Shown here piece by piece: positions 9,085-18,549 of a stretch of DNA of 64,000 nt (positions are counted from its first letter, which is position 1; every line of letters begins with the position of its first letter). Below the pieces are notes generated by a model, which was not told the origin of the DNA, did no database searches, and saw only the letters and a list, made by a program, of their open reading frames with translations. This DNA comes from RPQJ01 sp963700045. Its GTDB lineage: Bacteria > Pseudomonadota > Gammaproteobacteria > Steroidobacterales > Steroidobacteraceae. The stretch lies in NCBI GenBank assembly GCA_963700045.1, contig CAVOWK010000033.1:1-64000 (forward strand), written 5' to 3'. The position numbers and the translations under genes are program-made.

Positions 9085-10662
9085 CTATAGATGCTGTTCG
9101 AACAGGTGCCCGATCGACTTGCGGAAGCGTTCGATCACGTCCTCGGGTGCCTCGAATTCCGCCGCTTGCGCCGGCGTCACCTCGCGGCTGTAGCTGAGGT
9201 CGTTGTTGAAGAACGCGTCGCGCAGCCGGCCTGACAACTCTGGCTGTTCGAAAACCAATGCCGACTCGCTGTTCAGCTGCTCGCTGCGCGGGTCGAGATT
9301 GTAGGAACCGACCAGGCTGCGGCGACCGTCGATCACCGCGTACTTGGAGTGCATCGTGCCCTGCCTGCGCTCGGCTTCGGTGGCGGACTGCCCGACCCAC
9401 TCCCAGATCCGCAGCCCCTGCTCGGCGCTCTTGCAGGCGATCACCTCGGGCGTCTGGTTCACCGCCAGCAGGTCCTTGTAATGCCCGCGACCGACGAGGC
9501 TGATTTCCGGCAGGTCGTTCGTCTCGGGGCTGTTCGAAATCAGCCGCACGGCCACGCAGCGCTTCGCCGCGTCCTGCAGTGCGAGCTTGATCGTCGGAGT
9601 CGGCACGAAGTATGCGTTCGCGATCAGCACCTCGGACCTGGCGCGCTCGATCAGCTTGACGTAGGCCTGCTGGATGTAGGACTCCTTGAATCGGGGACGG
9701 CTCTGGAAAAACCGGCAGGTCGCGCCCGAATAGGTGAGCAGCGGCTGGCGCGCCTCGATCTCGGCCACGTGCGCCACCACGTCGGGATTCGTCGTGAACT
9801 TCACCGGCACCTTGCCGGTCTTGTCGAGCACGTGGCGAGTCGCATCCCAGTACAGGTTGGTATTGAAGACGCCGCGGCTCTTCTTCACGCCGACGAAGTA
9901 GTCGAAATTGCGGTCGAATGCGGTGACCAGATCCTGCACGATCGCGCCGCGCACGACCACGTCCTGGTCGCGCCAGGTGAAGTCGGGATCGGCCGGGTTG
10001 GCGCGAAAGTATTCGTTGCCGATGTTGAGGCCACCGGTGACCGCCACGGCGTCATCGGTTTCCCCGTCGACGATCCACATCTTCTCGTGGAACCGCTTGT
10101 CCGGCTGCTGCGGGTCGTAGTGCGGCGTGAGGTGCGGAACGGGCACCTCGTTGAGCCACTGCAGCGCCATCGCCTCGTACCCTTCGACCTCGATGCCGTG
10201 CTGCTTCAGGTCGAAATACATCCACTGGGTCTGCAACCACGGATTCGAGAATGCGTCGACGATGATCCGCACGTCGAGACCTGCGGCCTTCTTCTGCTTC
10301 AGGATCTCCGCGACGCGCAGACCGGATTCGTCGCCCTTGAACACCAGCGCCTGGATGCGGATCGATTTCTGCGCGGCCTTCAGCACCTCGAGGCGCACGG
10401 CGAGGGAATCCTCGCCATTGGCGAGCACCGCGAGACTGCAGTCGGCGGGGCCGCGCGGCGGAAAGAGTCCCGACGAGCCGACGTCCGCGTACGGACTGCC
10501 GACGAATACGCTGTCCGGCCCCAGCACCGAGGTGGCGCTGGCCTCCTCGACGAATGCCCTGGGTGCGCTGGTTACCGCCGGCGCATCGGCCGGCGGGCTT
10601 GCCGCGCAGCCTGCAAGCAGGGCCGTGGCTGCTGCGAGCAGCAACCTGGATGGAATACGCAT
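9085..10662 (-). CDS. Phospholipase D / cardiolipin synthase-type lipoprotein
   Basis: 525 residues from ATG 10662. The N-terminus is a lipoprotein signal (LLLAAATALLAGCA, lipid Cys19). Two HKD motifs are complete: H192-K194-D199 (HEKMWIVDG) and H438-K440-D445 (HSKYAVIDG), each followed by a GxxN-type segment (GGLNIGNEYF, GSYNLDPRSEQ). This layout is that of the ClsC/YmdC-like branch, which joins phospholipid head groups to make cardiolipin, or of related phosphodiesterases. The lipoprotein signal suggests it acts at the envelope. It is divergent from the LssY_C gene at 10836. Its 3' end is duplicated at 400-642. Confidence 0.85.
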   Translation of the reverse strand: MRIPSRLLLAAATALLAGCAASPPADAPAVTSAPRAFVEEASATSVLGPDSVFVGSPYADVGSSGLFPPRGPADCSLAVLANGEDSLAVRLEVLKAAQKSIRIQALVFKGDESGLRVAEILKQKKAAGLDVRIIVDAFSNPWLQTQWMYFDLKQHGIEVEGYEAMALQWLNEVPVPHLTPHYDPQQPDKRFHEKMWIVDGETDDAVAVTGGLNIGNEYFRANPADPDFTWRDQDVVVRGAIVQDLVTAFDRNFDYFVGVKKSRGVFNTNLYWDATRHVLDKTGKVPVKFTTNPDVVAHVAEIEARQPLLTYSGATCRFFQSRPRFKESYIQQAYVKLIERARSEVLIANAYFVPTPTIKLALQDAAKRCVAVRLISNSPETNDLPEISLVGRGHYKDLLAVNQTPEVIACKSAEQGLRIWEWVGQSATEAERRQGTMHSKYAVIDGRRSLVGSYNLDPRSEQLNSESALVFEQPELSGRLRDAFFNNDLSYSREVTPAQAAEFEAPEDVIERFRKSIGHLFEQHL

Positions 10663-10835
10663 TGTCGATGACTGGTCCGGACCGCGATCCCCGGAATATA
10701 AGTTACAGTCCGCGTCGTGCGCGAGCGACAGGCACGGGCGGGCATCCCTGCCCAAAAGGTCGCCAGCGCCCTGGGGGTTCAAACGCATGACATGCTGGTC
10801 CTGGCCGCGAGTCGCCGTCGAGCGCCACCGTCAAG

Positions 10836-12194
10836 GTGATTGCGCTGCTGCTCGCGGCATTGGTGCCCGCGCTGGCTGGCGCCGCTGCGGAAGTCCCGCC
10901 CGCGGCTGCGAGCGCCGAGGCGCAGGCGCCAGTCATGGCCCAGGCGACTGCCGAGATGCAGAACGAAACCGCAGGCCTGCCCCTCCATCTCGGACGCCTG
11001 CGGACACTGCAGCAGCACGGCGTCACCGTGCATCTTGCGATCCCCACCGAGGAACAGGCGGCGAAATTCTTCGGCGTGCCGCTCGCCGCAGCCGGCATCC
11101 AGCCGATCTGGCTGCGCATCGAAAACACCAGTGACCACGACTACTGGCTGCTGCCGGTCTCGATCGACCCCGACTACTACTCGGCCGATGAGGTGGCGCT
11201 GGTCACGCTGAAGAAGGTGCCGAGAGACCAGCGTCCCACCCACGCGGACCTGTTCCGCAAACACGCCCTGCCCTTCTTTTCGCCCGCGCACTCGACCAAC
11301 GAGGGTTACGTCTACGCGTCGCACATGCGTGGAGGCCGCTTCGTCGACATCCGGATGACGGGCGACCAGCAAGGCATCCGCATGCGGTTCGCCGTGATGC
11401 TGCCCACGGAGGGTTTCGACTACGAGCGATCGTCGCTCAAGGCGCTCTACGAGAAGGTGGACGAATTTCCGGATCTCGGGCCCGATGAGCTTCGCGCACG
11501 ACTGCGGGAGCTGCCGTGCTGCACGACGAGCACGGCCGGTGACGGCGAAGGCGATCCACTCAACGTCGTCATCGTCGGCACGGGCGAAGAGGCCATCTCT
11601 GCACTTGCCGCGAGTGGCTGGAGCTTCACCGAGGCGATCACTGCGGACAGCGTGCGGCGCATGGTGGGCGCGGCAATCGCCGAAAAGTCGTTCCTGACCG
11701 CACCGGTCAGCTCGCTGCACGCCTTCGGCCGCAAGCAGGACATCGCGTTGCAGCGCGGCCGGACCACGATTGCCCAGCGCAACCACATGCGCCTGTGGCT
11801 GGCCCCGTTCCGCAGCGAGGGTCGGCCGGTGTGGGTCGGCCAGGTCAGCCGCGACATCGGCGTCAAGGGGACTACGAAGTCGCCCACGCTGACGACGCAC
11901 GTGATCGACCCGGTCATCGACGAGTCGCGCGAATACCTGCTGCACAGCCTGCTGCACCACGACGCGGTGAGCCGGTTCGCTTTCGTGCGCGGCGTCGGCG
12001 AAGCCACGCACGAGAACCCGCGCCACAACCTCACGGGCGACCCCTACATCACGGATGGCATGCGCCTCGTCGTCTGGATTTCGAGCGAACCCGTCGACCC
12101 GAACGAAGCGCACAATCTCGGCTGGAACCTGTCGACGGATCCCGTGCTCGAGGGACGCGGCGAGTATTCGAAGGTGCCGCCGAAGAAGAACTGA
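10836..12194 (+). CDS. Secreted LssY_C-domain protein
   Basis: 452 residues from GTG 10836; an in-frame TGA lies just upstream at 10788, so the start cannot be far earlier. A signal peptide (LLLAALVPALAGAAA) precedes an Ala/Pro/Gln-rich segment and a conserved body. The C-terminal half matches the LssY C-terminal domain pattern: GTGEEAISAL, HAFGRKQDIALQ, RNHMRLWLAPF, then VWVGQVSRDIGVK and HVIDP. LssY_C domains occur alone or fused to phosphatases and their biochemical role is not established. A CC pair (ELPCCTTS) is present. Its divergent placement from the phospholipase gene hints at an envelope-lipid context, which is inference. Confidence 0.75.
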   Translation: MIALLLAALVPALAGAAAEVPPAAASAEAQAPVMAQATAEMQNETAGLPLHLGRLRTLQQHGVTVHLAIPTEEQAAKFFGVPLAAAGIQPIWLRIENTSDHDYWLLPVSIDPDYYSADEVALVTLKKVPRDQRPTHADLFRKHALPFFSPAHSTNEGYVYASHMRGGRFVDIRMTGDQQGIRMRFAVMLPTEGFDYERSSLKALYEKVDEFPDLGPDELRARLRELPCCTTSTAGDGEGDPLNVVIVGTGEEAISALAASGWSFTEAITADSVRRMVGAAIAEKSFLTAPVSSLHAFGRKQDIALQRGRTTIAQRNHMRLWLAPFRSEGRPVWVGQVSRDIGVKGTTKSPTLTTHVIDPVIDESREYLLHSLLHHDAVSRFAFVRGVGEATHENPRHNLTGDPYITDGMRLVVWISSEPVDPNEAHNLGWNLSTDPVLEGRGEYSKVPPKKN

Positions 12195-12205
12195 TCCTCA
12201 GCTGA

Positions 12206-14008
12206 TCATCCGCCGAGCTTCATCCCTTCCTTCTCGTCGATCGACCGCTCGCGGTGGATCAGGATCCACTGCGCGTGTTCCTCGAGCGCCGAGTCGCCCA
12301 GGACTTTCAGGATGCGGCGCTTGTCGCCGTCGTTGTCGGCGTCATCGATGCGCCGGCGCGCATTGCGGAAGATGCGGTACATGAACTCGTACTGCTTGAT
12401 CAGTTCGGCCTCGGCCGTGGTCTTGGCGTACGACTGCCGCACGCCGACCATCAGCATCACGATGCCCATCAGGTAGACGACCGGGGTCCGCACTTCGTTC
12501 GACAGCGCCGAACCGACGAACAGCAGCGTCGCGAGCGCGATGATCGTGGTCCAGATGCCGAGCCGGCCGATGCGCATCGTGGAATCGTGCTCGACGATGC
12601 GCAGGGCGGATTTCCTGCGGTAATAACCGAGCTGGCCGGACTTGTCGTCGCCGATCCACTCCTGCACCGCGAACTGCACGCCGCGCGGCTCGAGGTTCGG
12701 CGCCACGTCGCACTCCATGCCGGCCACGCGCATGACGTTGCGGATCCAGCCGAGCTCGGTGTCCTGCATCTGCAGGAAGTTGTCGTGCGCGTACTTCGAA
12801 ACGCTGCCACTGGTGACGCCGGCCGCGGCCCAGTAGAACTGCACGCGCAGGCCCTCCGCCAGCGTGCGGTAGTCGAGGTACTTGCGTTGCCAGCTGCCGC
12901 GCACCGCGAGCGCGTTGTTCACGACGGCGAACAGCATCAGGCAGATGATGCCGCCGATCATGATCGGCGTGGACAGCAGGTCGGTGTACGTCAGGTAGCC
13001 CACGGCCGTCAGGAAAGCTGCCACGTGACCGGCTTTCAGCGTCGTCACCACTTTCTTCTGGTAATGGATCGCCAGCCAGTCGGCTGCGCAGAACGCCTGG
13101 TTGATATCCCAGAGGCCGGCCGGCAACGTGGCCGCCTGCTCGCCGTCGAGCAGCGAGTAGCGTTCCTTGTCGATCGCGGCGGCGTGGTTCTGCGCTTCGC
13201 GGCTGAACTCGTTGGTGTACTCGAATACCTTGCGGTGCCGCGCGGAAATCTCGGCGGTCCGCGGGTTGGCCTCGTCGGTCGTGAACCATGACGTCTCGAA
13301 TGGCTTCAACCCGGGCGCAGGCTCGCCGTCCGGCCGGTCCCGCGAGCAGACGATGTGATAGACGAGGTCGCTCTCGTCCTCGGTCAGGTTGAGCTTGCTC
13401 GAGGTCACGCGCGGCGTGTAGCCGGGCATCACGTCGTGGTGATGGAACTGGATCGTCGCCGCCGTGCCGCCGAGCAGGTCGCTGTCCTTGCCGTCCCAGA
13501 GCGCGAGCAGCACGTGGCAGTGGGCGCTCAGAAACACGCCGAGCTGGGCGTACTGGCGCGTGCGGTTCGGCCCGCTTTCCGCGATGGACCGTGGCGTCGC
13601 ACCCGGCAGCAGGGGCAGCTCGAAGATCTCGGCGGCCTTGTCGCAGAGTTCCGCAAACTGTTCGAGCGACTCCGGCGTGAAGTCTTCCTCGTACAGCACC
13701 CGCGGCATCGGCAGGACGACGCTGAGCGGCATGCCGAGCTTGAGCGCCTCTTCCGCCACCAGGCGGTCCGCGCCGTCGGCCAGCGAGGACATCACGACGA
13801 TGATGCGGCTGGGGTACTCGTAGCGCAGGCTGAACAGGCAGTCGCGCACGCGCGACCGCAGGATCGGGATCTCGTCGGCGACGAGGTCGCGATGGCCGGT
13901 GACGGCGACGATGAAAGGGACGGCGTAGCTGCGCGCGCCCGCCCGGCGGTCAGGGCCGGCGGTGAAGGGAGCCTCAGCGGGTACTGCGTACTCGGGTGCC
14001 GTCGCCAT
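12206..14008 (-). CDS. SLOG-domain protein with SLATT-like membrane region
   Basis: 600 residues from ATG 14008. Residues ~33-180 form a SLOG/Rossmann-like nucleotide-binding domain: VAVTGHRDL, SSLADGADRLVAEEAL, then QYAQLGVFLSAHCHVLLALW. The second half has membrane helices at ~325-342, 347-368, 482-501 and 508-524. The helix pair is followed by DYRTLAEGLRVQFYW, like SLATT-type modules, and the C-terminus reads EEHAQWILIHRER. SLOG domains bind nucleotide-derived signals (for example in ThsA of Thoeris) and SLATT domains are predicted pore-forming effectors. Function here is inferred. Convergent with the LssY_C gene and downstream of the Nramp-like gene. Confidence 0.75.
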   Translation of the reverse strand: MATAPEYAVPAEAPFTAGPDRRAGARSYAVPFIVAVTGHRDLVADEIPILRSRVRDCLFSLRYEYPSRIIVVMSSLADGADRLVAEEALKLGMPLSVVLPMPRVLYEEDFTPESLEQFAELCDKAAEIFELPLLPGATPRSIAESGPNRTRQYAQLGVFLSAHCHVLLALWDGKDSDLLGGTAATIQFHHHDVMPGYTPRVTSSKLNLTEDESDLVYHIVCSRDRPDGEPAPGLKPFETSWFTTDEANPRTAEISARHRKVFEYTNEFSREAQNHAAAIDKERYSLLDGEQAATLPAGLWDINQAFCAADWLAIHYQKKVVTTLKAGHVAAFLTAVGYLTYTDLLSTPIMIGGIICLMLFAVVNNALAVRGSWQRKYLDYRTLAEGLRVQFYWAAAGVTSGSVSKYAHDNFLQMQDTELGWIRNVMRVAGMECDVAPNLEPRGVQFAVQEWIGDDKSGQLGYYRRKSALRIVEHDSTMRIGRLGIWTTIIALATLLFVGSALSNEVRTPVVYLMGIVMLMVGVRQSYAKTTAEAELIKQYEFMYRIFRNARRRIDDADNDGDKRRILKVLGDSALEEHAQWILIHRERSIDEKEGMKLGG

Positions 14009-14095
14009 GCGCGGGGATGATACCCATCCATCGCACCGGGCGCGTCGATTGGTGCGAATGTCGGAGGGCGGCAGGCGGGCCGCCTGCTGCATCCG

Positions 14096-15289
14096 TTAAC
14101 GGAACAGCGTCGCCAACCTGCCAAGCGACTCCCAGCCCAGGTAGATGGTGACCAGCCACGCCGCCAGGCCCAGCGCCGCCAGGTGGCGCGGATAGGCGTA
14201 GCCGCCCATCAGGTCGGGCCGCCGGGACGCCACCCACAACAGCACGGCAATGCCGAGCGGCAGGATCAGGCCATTGAAGGCGCCGGCGAACACCAGCAGT
14301 GGCACGGGCGCCGCACCCGCTGTCAGGAACACCGTCGCCGACAGTCCGACGAACGCCACCACCAGCAGGTTCCGGCGTCGGGCAAAGCGCTCCGACGTGC
14401 CGACGAGAAACGATACCGATGTGTAGGACGCACCGATGACGGAGGTGATCGCCGCGGCCCACAGGATCAGGCCGAACACGCGCCGGCCAGCCCCACCGGC
14501 CGCCGCCTCGAAGGCCGACGCGGCTGGGTTGGACGGATCCAGCCGCACGCCCGCCGCGACGACTCCGAGCACCGCGAGAAACAGCAGCACGCGCATCAGG
14601 CCGGTCACCAGCACGCCGATGACGGATGCGCGCGAAATCTCCGCGACACGGTCCGGACCGCGCACGCCGGCGTCGAGCAGCCGATGTGCGCCGGCATAGG
14701 TGATGTAGCCGCCCACCGTGCCACCGACCAGCGTCGTGATCGCGAGGAAGTCGACACGCTCGGGCAGCACCGCGTTACGCAGTGCGGCGCCGACCGGAGG
14801 ATGTGAGACGAAAGCTACGTACGCCGTCAGCGCGATCATGACGAAGCCGAGCACGACGACGATCCGGTCCATCGCGACTCCGGCCCGGCGCGACAGAAAG
14901 ACTGCAATCGCCAGCAAAGCCGAGGCCGCCCCGCCCCACTTCGGCTCGAGTCCCAGCAGCGCCTCGAGCCCGAGCCCGGCGCCCGCGACATTGCCGACGT
15001 TGAAGACGAAGCCGCCGAGCACCACGAAGAACGTGAGCACGTGCCCGAGACCCGGAGCGACGCGGTTGCCGAGTTCCTGCGCCCGCAGTCCCGACACGCC
15101 GATCACGCGCCAGACGTTCAACTGCAGCGCGACGTCGATGAAGATCGAGACCAGGATCGCAAAGGCGAAGGCCGCGCCGAGCTGGGCGGTGAACTGCGTG
15201 GTCTGGGTGATGAAGCCGGGACCGATGGCGCTGGTGGCCATCAGGAACATGGCGCCGTACAGGCGCTTGTCGAACCGGCGGCCGGTCAT
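14096..15289 (-). CDS. Nramp-superfamily (YcsG-like) metal/ion transporter
   Basis: 397 residues with about eleven hydrophobic helices spread over the whole length. The first helix carries GPGFITQTTQFT in the place where metal-transporting Nramps have DPGN, and the sixth-helix methionine motif is replaced by an AGAHR segment. This is typical of the divergent Nramp-related branch rather than Mn/Fe importers. The substrate cannot be assigned. The gene precedes the SLOG gene on the same strand with a gap of about 87 bp. A perfect palindrome lies 42 bp upstream of its start. Confidence 0.7.
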   Translation of the reverse strand: MTGRRFDKRLYGAMFLMATSAIGPGFITQTTQFTAQLGAAFAFAILVSIFIDVALQLNVWRVIGVSGLRAQELGNRVAPGLGHVLTFFVVLGGFVFNVGNVAGAGLGLEALLGLEPKWGGAASALLAIAVFLSRRAGVAMDRIVVVLGFVMIALTAYVAFVSHPPVGAALRNAVLPERVDFLAITTLVGGTVGGYITYAGAHRLLDAGVRGPDRVAEISRASVIGVLVTGLMRVLLFLAVLGVVAAGVRLDPSNPAASAFEAAAGGAGRRVFGLILWAAAITSVIGASYTSVSFLVGTSERFARRRNLLVVAFVGLSATVFLTAGAAPVPLLVFAGAFNGLILPLGIAVLLWVASRRPDLMGGYAYPRHLAALGLAAWLVTIYLGWESLGRLATLFR

Positions 15290-15330
15290 GTCTGCACTGG
15301 GACGCTGGGGTCAGCGGCCCAGCGCGCGAA

Positions 15331-15344
15331 TCCACGCGCGTGGA
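15331..15344. promoter_or_regulatory. Perfect 14-bp palindrome upstream of the Nramp-like gene
   Basis: TCCACGCGCGTGGA is fully symmetric and lies 42 bp before the start of the transporter gene. This is a plausible repressor site position. CG-rich palindromes also arise by chance in such DNA. Confidence 0.3.
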
Positions 15345-15418
15345 ATCCCATCAAAGCGCAACGAACACAACTGAAGGCCCTGATCTAACTCGAGCGCACC
15401 CGGTGCCCCCGAGATGCC

Positions 15419-15453
15419 TGCTGCGGTGCTGGTCTTGGCCAGCCACCGCAGCA
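15419..15453 (-). terminator. Hairpin after the large secreted-protein gene
   Basis: TGCTGCGGTGCTGG pairs with CCAGCCACCGCAGCA (one bulged base) around a 6-base loop, just past the stop of the minus-strand gene ending at 15479. No T-run follows, so it is a candidate transcript end or mRNA-stabilising hairpin rather than a textbook terminator. Confidence 0.45.
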
Positions 15454-15478
15454 GGGCGACTTGGAGGTCTCAATCCGT

Positions 15479-18340
15479 TCAGAGCGCTGGACAGTTCCTG
15501 TATGGAGGACTGCTGAGCGCGGTCCATTCCCTGCAGTAACCGGTCGGCTTGATGGAAGGCCTGAATCGCGTATCGAAAACGTGCAGGAACGTCTCGACGC
15601 GCGCCTTCTGTTCGCCGAGGCGGTTCGCCACGTCCGGGCCGGTGGCGCTGGCGGGCAGCGCGTTCTGGTAATCGATCACGTATTTCCTGGCGAGGTTGCA
15701 CAAAGCCGTGCCTGTCGCATTCTGTGGGTAGAAGGCGGCGTTGACACACAGGTCGAGCTTGAACTTGGCGGCGTTCCAGATTCCCGCCAGCGTGTTGCAG
15801 ACCGGGCCCGGTAGCGGCGCGGCGCCGCCCGCCGGCAGTGTGTCGGCCTGTTTGCACGCGAAATCACGCCGCAGGTTGCCGACGTCGTCCCAGAGCGACT
15901 GGACCAGCCGGGCGAACACCGCGTCGTTGTTAGTCGTGACCCGCGGGGAGAAGCTCCTGATCGTCGGGCCGTAAGTATCCGGTGCGACCTCGAGAATTGG
16001 GAAGAGCGAGGTACGGCCGCCCGAGATCTTGGTGGGGTTGCGGCAACCCACGTTGGTGATGGTGTCAATGTACCGCCCGCCGACACCCTTGTAAGTCTCC
16101 GATACCGTCGTGATCGCATCCCACGTGCGCAGCACGGAGGTCGGCACATTGTTGGTTGTTGGCAGATTGCAGCCGAGCTCAAAGCCGCTCAGCTTGCTGA
16201 CGTCGATTTCGCCCTGGTACGTGTCAAGGAAGACGACGCCCGTCTCGGTCTTGAAGAACAAGGCTTCGATACGGAAATCCCTGGACTGCTGGCCACGGTA
16301 TTGCCTCGAAACATACAGTGGCGGCAAACCGCCAGGCGCAACACCACTGCTGTCGAACTGTGAGGTCACGTCCTCCGGCAGCAAGGGCGTCACGTTGAGC
16401 AACTGCGCGGCCGGATTGCGCTTGTTCGGACCGGAGGGATCGAGGGGCACGATCACGCCGATATTGATCAATGCGTCGACTGCGCCGTTGACGCTCGGGC
16501 TCGAGGGGCCAAGCCCGAGGACGTTGAAGCAGACAATTGGCACGTAGCGGCAGTCCGGGACTCCGGTCACCTGGAACAACCTCGCGCCGGAGGGGCCCTC
16601 CTTGAGATTCACGTTGCCGAACGTTGCCGCAGGGTCGCCGTTGGCGTCCGCGACCAGCACGCAGCCGCCATCGCCATCCGAGCTATCGGCTCTCCGCAAG
16701 GCCCATCTGGATCGAGATCGATGCTGATACCGGGCGCGACAGTGAGCCCATCCGGCTTCTCGGGCGCGGTCGAAAGAAGATGTCGCCATCCACCAGCAGT
16801 TGAGTGAACGCTGGACTGTTCGGCAGCAGCGCTGTGACCGTTTTCGCATCACGGTCCGACAGGTAGGCGCGCCAGGTCTTGAAACTCGATCGGACACCGT
16901 AGACGCCGTAGACGCCGGCCTCGATCTTGCCAATCGAGAAATCCGACGTCGCGTTGCCCGATGCCGTGAAACTCAGATTGACCGGGACACCCGGGGGGAA
17001 CGGATTCGTGATCAGAAAGCAACCCGTGCCGCTGCTCGTCGTGGCGCCGCAGTTCGATACCGTGCCCGGACCGGTCCAAACCGCCGTGTCTTCACCGGAC
17101 GCCGTAAGCGTATAGGTGATCGTCTCGTTGGTAGCCTGATCCTTCGTCGTGATCGATGCCTGCTCCATATTGTCACCAAACTCCGGACCGTTGAAGAGGA
17201 ACAGGATCTGCAGCGTGGTAACTGTGTATCCGGCAGGCAACTGCACGTCCAATTGCTCGCCGATGTCAATCTCGTTGCCGGCGCTGCCACCAACAACGCC
17301 AAGACCTTTGGCCCCGTTGACGGTTTTCTCACCGATCTTTTTTCCGTTGGCCGCGGTCAGCGTCGCGGCACCAATGGCACAGGTCGAGAGCGTACCGCTT
17401 GTGCATGGCCCCCAAGTGCTCTGGTCGATTGTGATCGGCGGCTGCGGCGAGGCATCGAACACCTGTTGCGTGGCCCCAGGAGTGGGAGCCGCCTTGGACA
17501 GGATTCGACCGCTATTGGTCGCAGCGAGGATGTAATTGGAGAAGACCGGCGCGGCGTTAGGCGGGACCGGTTGGGGAACCTGCAGCAGTGTGGTGCTGAG
17601 CAGTCGCTCGGGCGGTTGCACGCCCCAGCCGGCAAAATCGGCCAGTGTTGCGCCGGGATTTTCAGGTCGAAATAGATCGCGGCTGCGCCGTCCTTGAGCG
17701 CCAGGATGCCTGGGCCAAGAGGCCAACGTGACGGGTCGGCCACCTCGCCGTCGATGGCGTCGAGGTCAGACAGCAGGCCAGCGCCCGTTGCGAATTCCAG
17801 TGCGCACAGTGGCGCCGGCAGATCGTTGCTCAAGTCGGTCCAGCCACTGCCGCCTGGGCAGCCGCCGATCAATGACGCCTTGTTGACCACCTTGACCAGG
17901 CTATAAGACGCAGGTGATGTCGCCTTCCTGCCGGCGACCCAGATGGCTCCGGACAAGTCCACCGTGAGCCCGGTGCAGGTTCCGTTCTGTACAATCCCAA
18001 GACTGGGTCATCGCACTGGAATCGATCGACGAAGGCCGGATTCTGCGGCTCCTGCCACTGGCGAACGACCTGTTTCACATCGCCGTTTTTTCTCGAGGCA
18101 GTAAAGCCCGCTTGCGGTGAGCTTGCACGCGGCAAGTTCGCTGCCAGAGATGGGGAGTGCCGTGGCATCCGGCAAGCTGGGCCGGTCGAACGCCATCTCG
18201 AGGACGGCTTTTGAGTTGAACGCATCGACCTGATCGAGAACCTGGTTGGGTTGCGCTTGGCCCCAGGCGTTCGCGGCACCGAGGAGCGCGACGAGAGCCA
18301 ACGACACCGACACTGAACGTCCATTTGGCGGCGGCAACAT
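15479..18340 (-). pseudogene. Large secreted protein of unknown function, at least five frameshifts
   Basis: ATG 18340 with GGGAA upstream opens a signal peptide (LALVALLGAANAWGQ). Pieces in shifting frames run to a stop at 15479, about 950 residues in all. Frame changes lie near 18088 (a six-A run; LEKNGDVK expected), 17985 (a GGG run), 17655 (an AAAA run), and about 16760 and 16685. Recognisable stretches include beta-rich segments with paired cysteines (WGPCTSGTLSTCAIG, CGATTSSGTGCFL), GNEIDIGEQLDVQLPAG, and a helical C-terminal part with several cysteines. No family was recognised. The disulfide-like cysteines and signal peptide suggest an exported, beta-rich protein. The homopolymer location of several shifts favours sequence error over decay. 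Confidence 0.6.
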
Positions 18341-18549
18341 GTCAGTTCCCTCGAGTTGTTATTGCTTGTGGCGCGGAATCACCAGACTGTGCGGCACATC
18401 ACGGATTTCCTTCGCCGAGCGCGGATCCTAGCACTCTCTTGATGAAACGATTATTACTTCGAGCCGCATTCGCATTATGTCTAGTCGCAAGGCTCGCCTG
18501 CGATCAGCGGAACCAATGAAAATAACGACTTGGACGAGATTTACCTCGC

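Noticed and set aside
1251..14008. Canonical Thoeris system
   Set aside because: TIR and SLOG genes are both present, but there is no SIR2 domain, the TIR proteins are membrane-anchored with TPR tails, and the genes are not a compact operon. It is kept only as an analogy.
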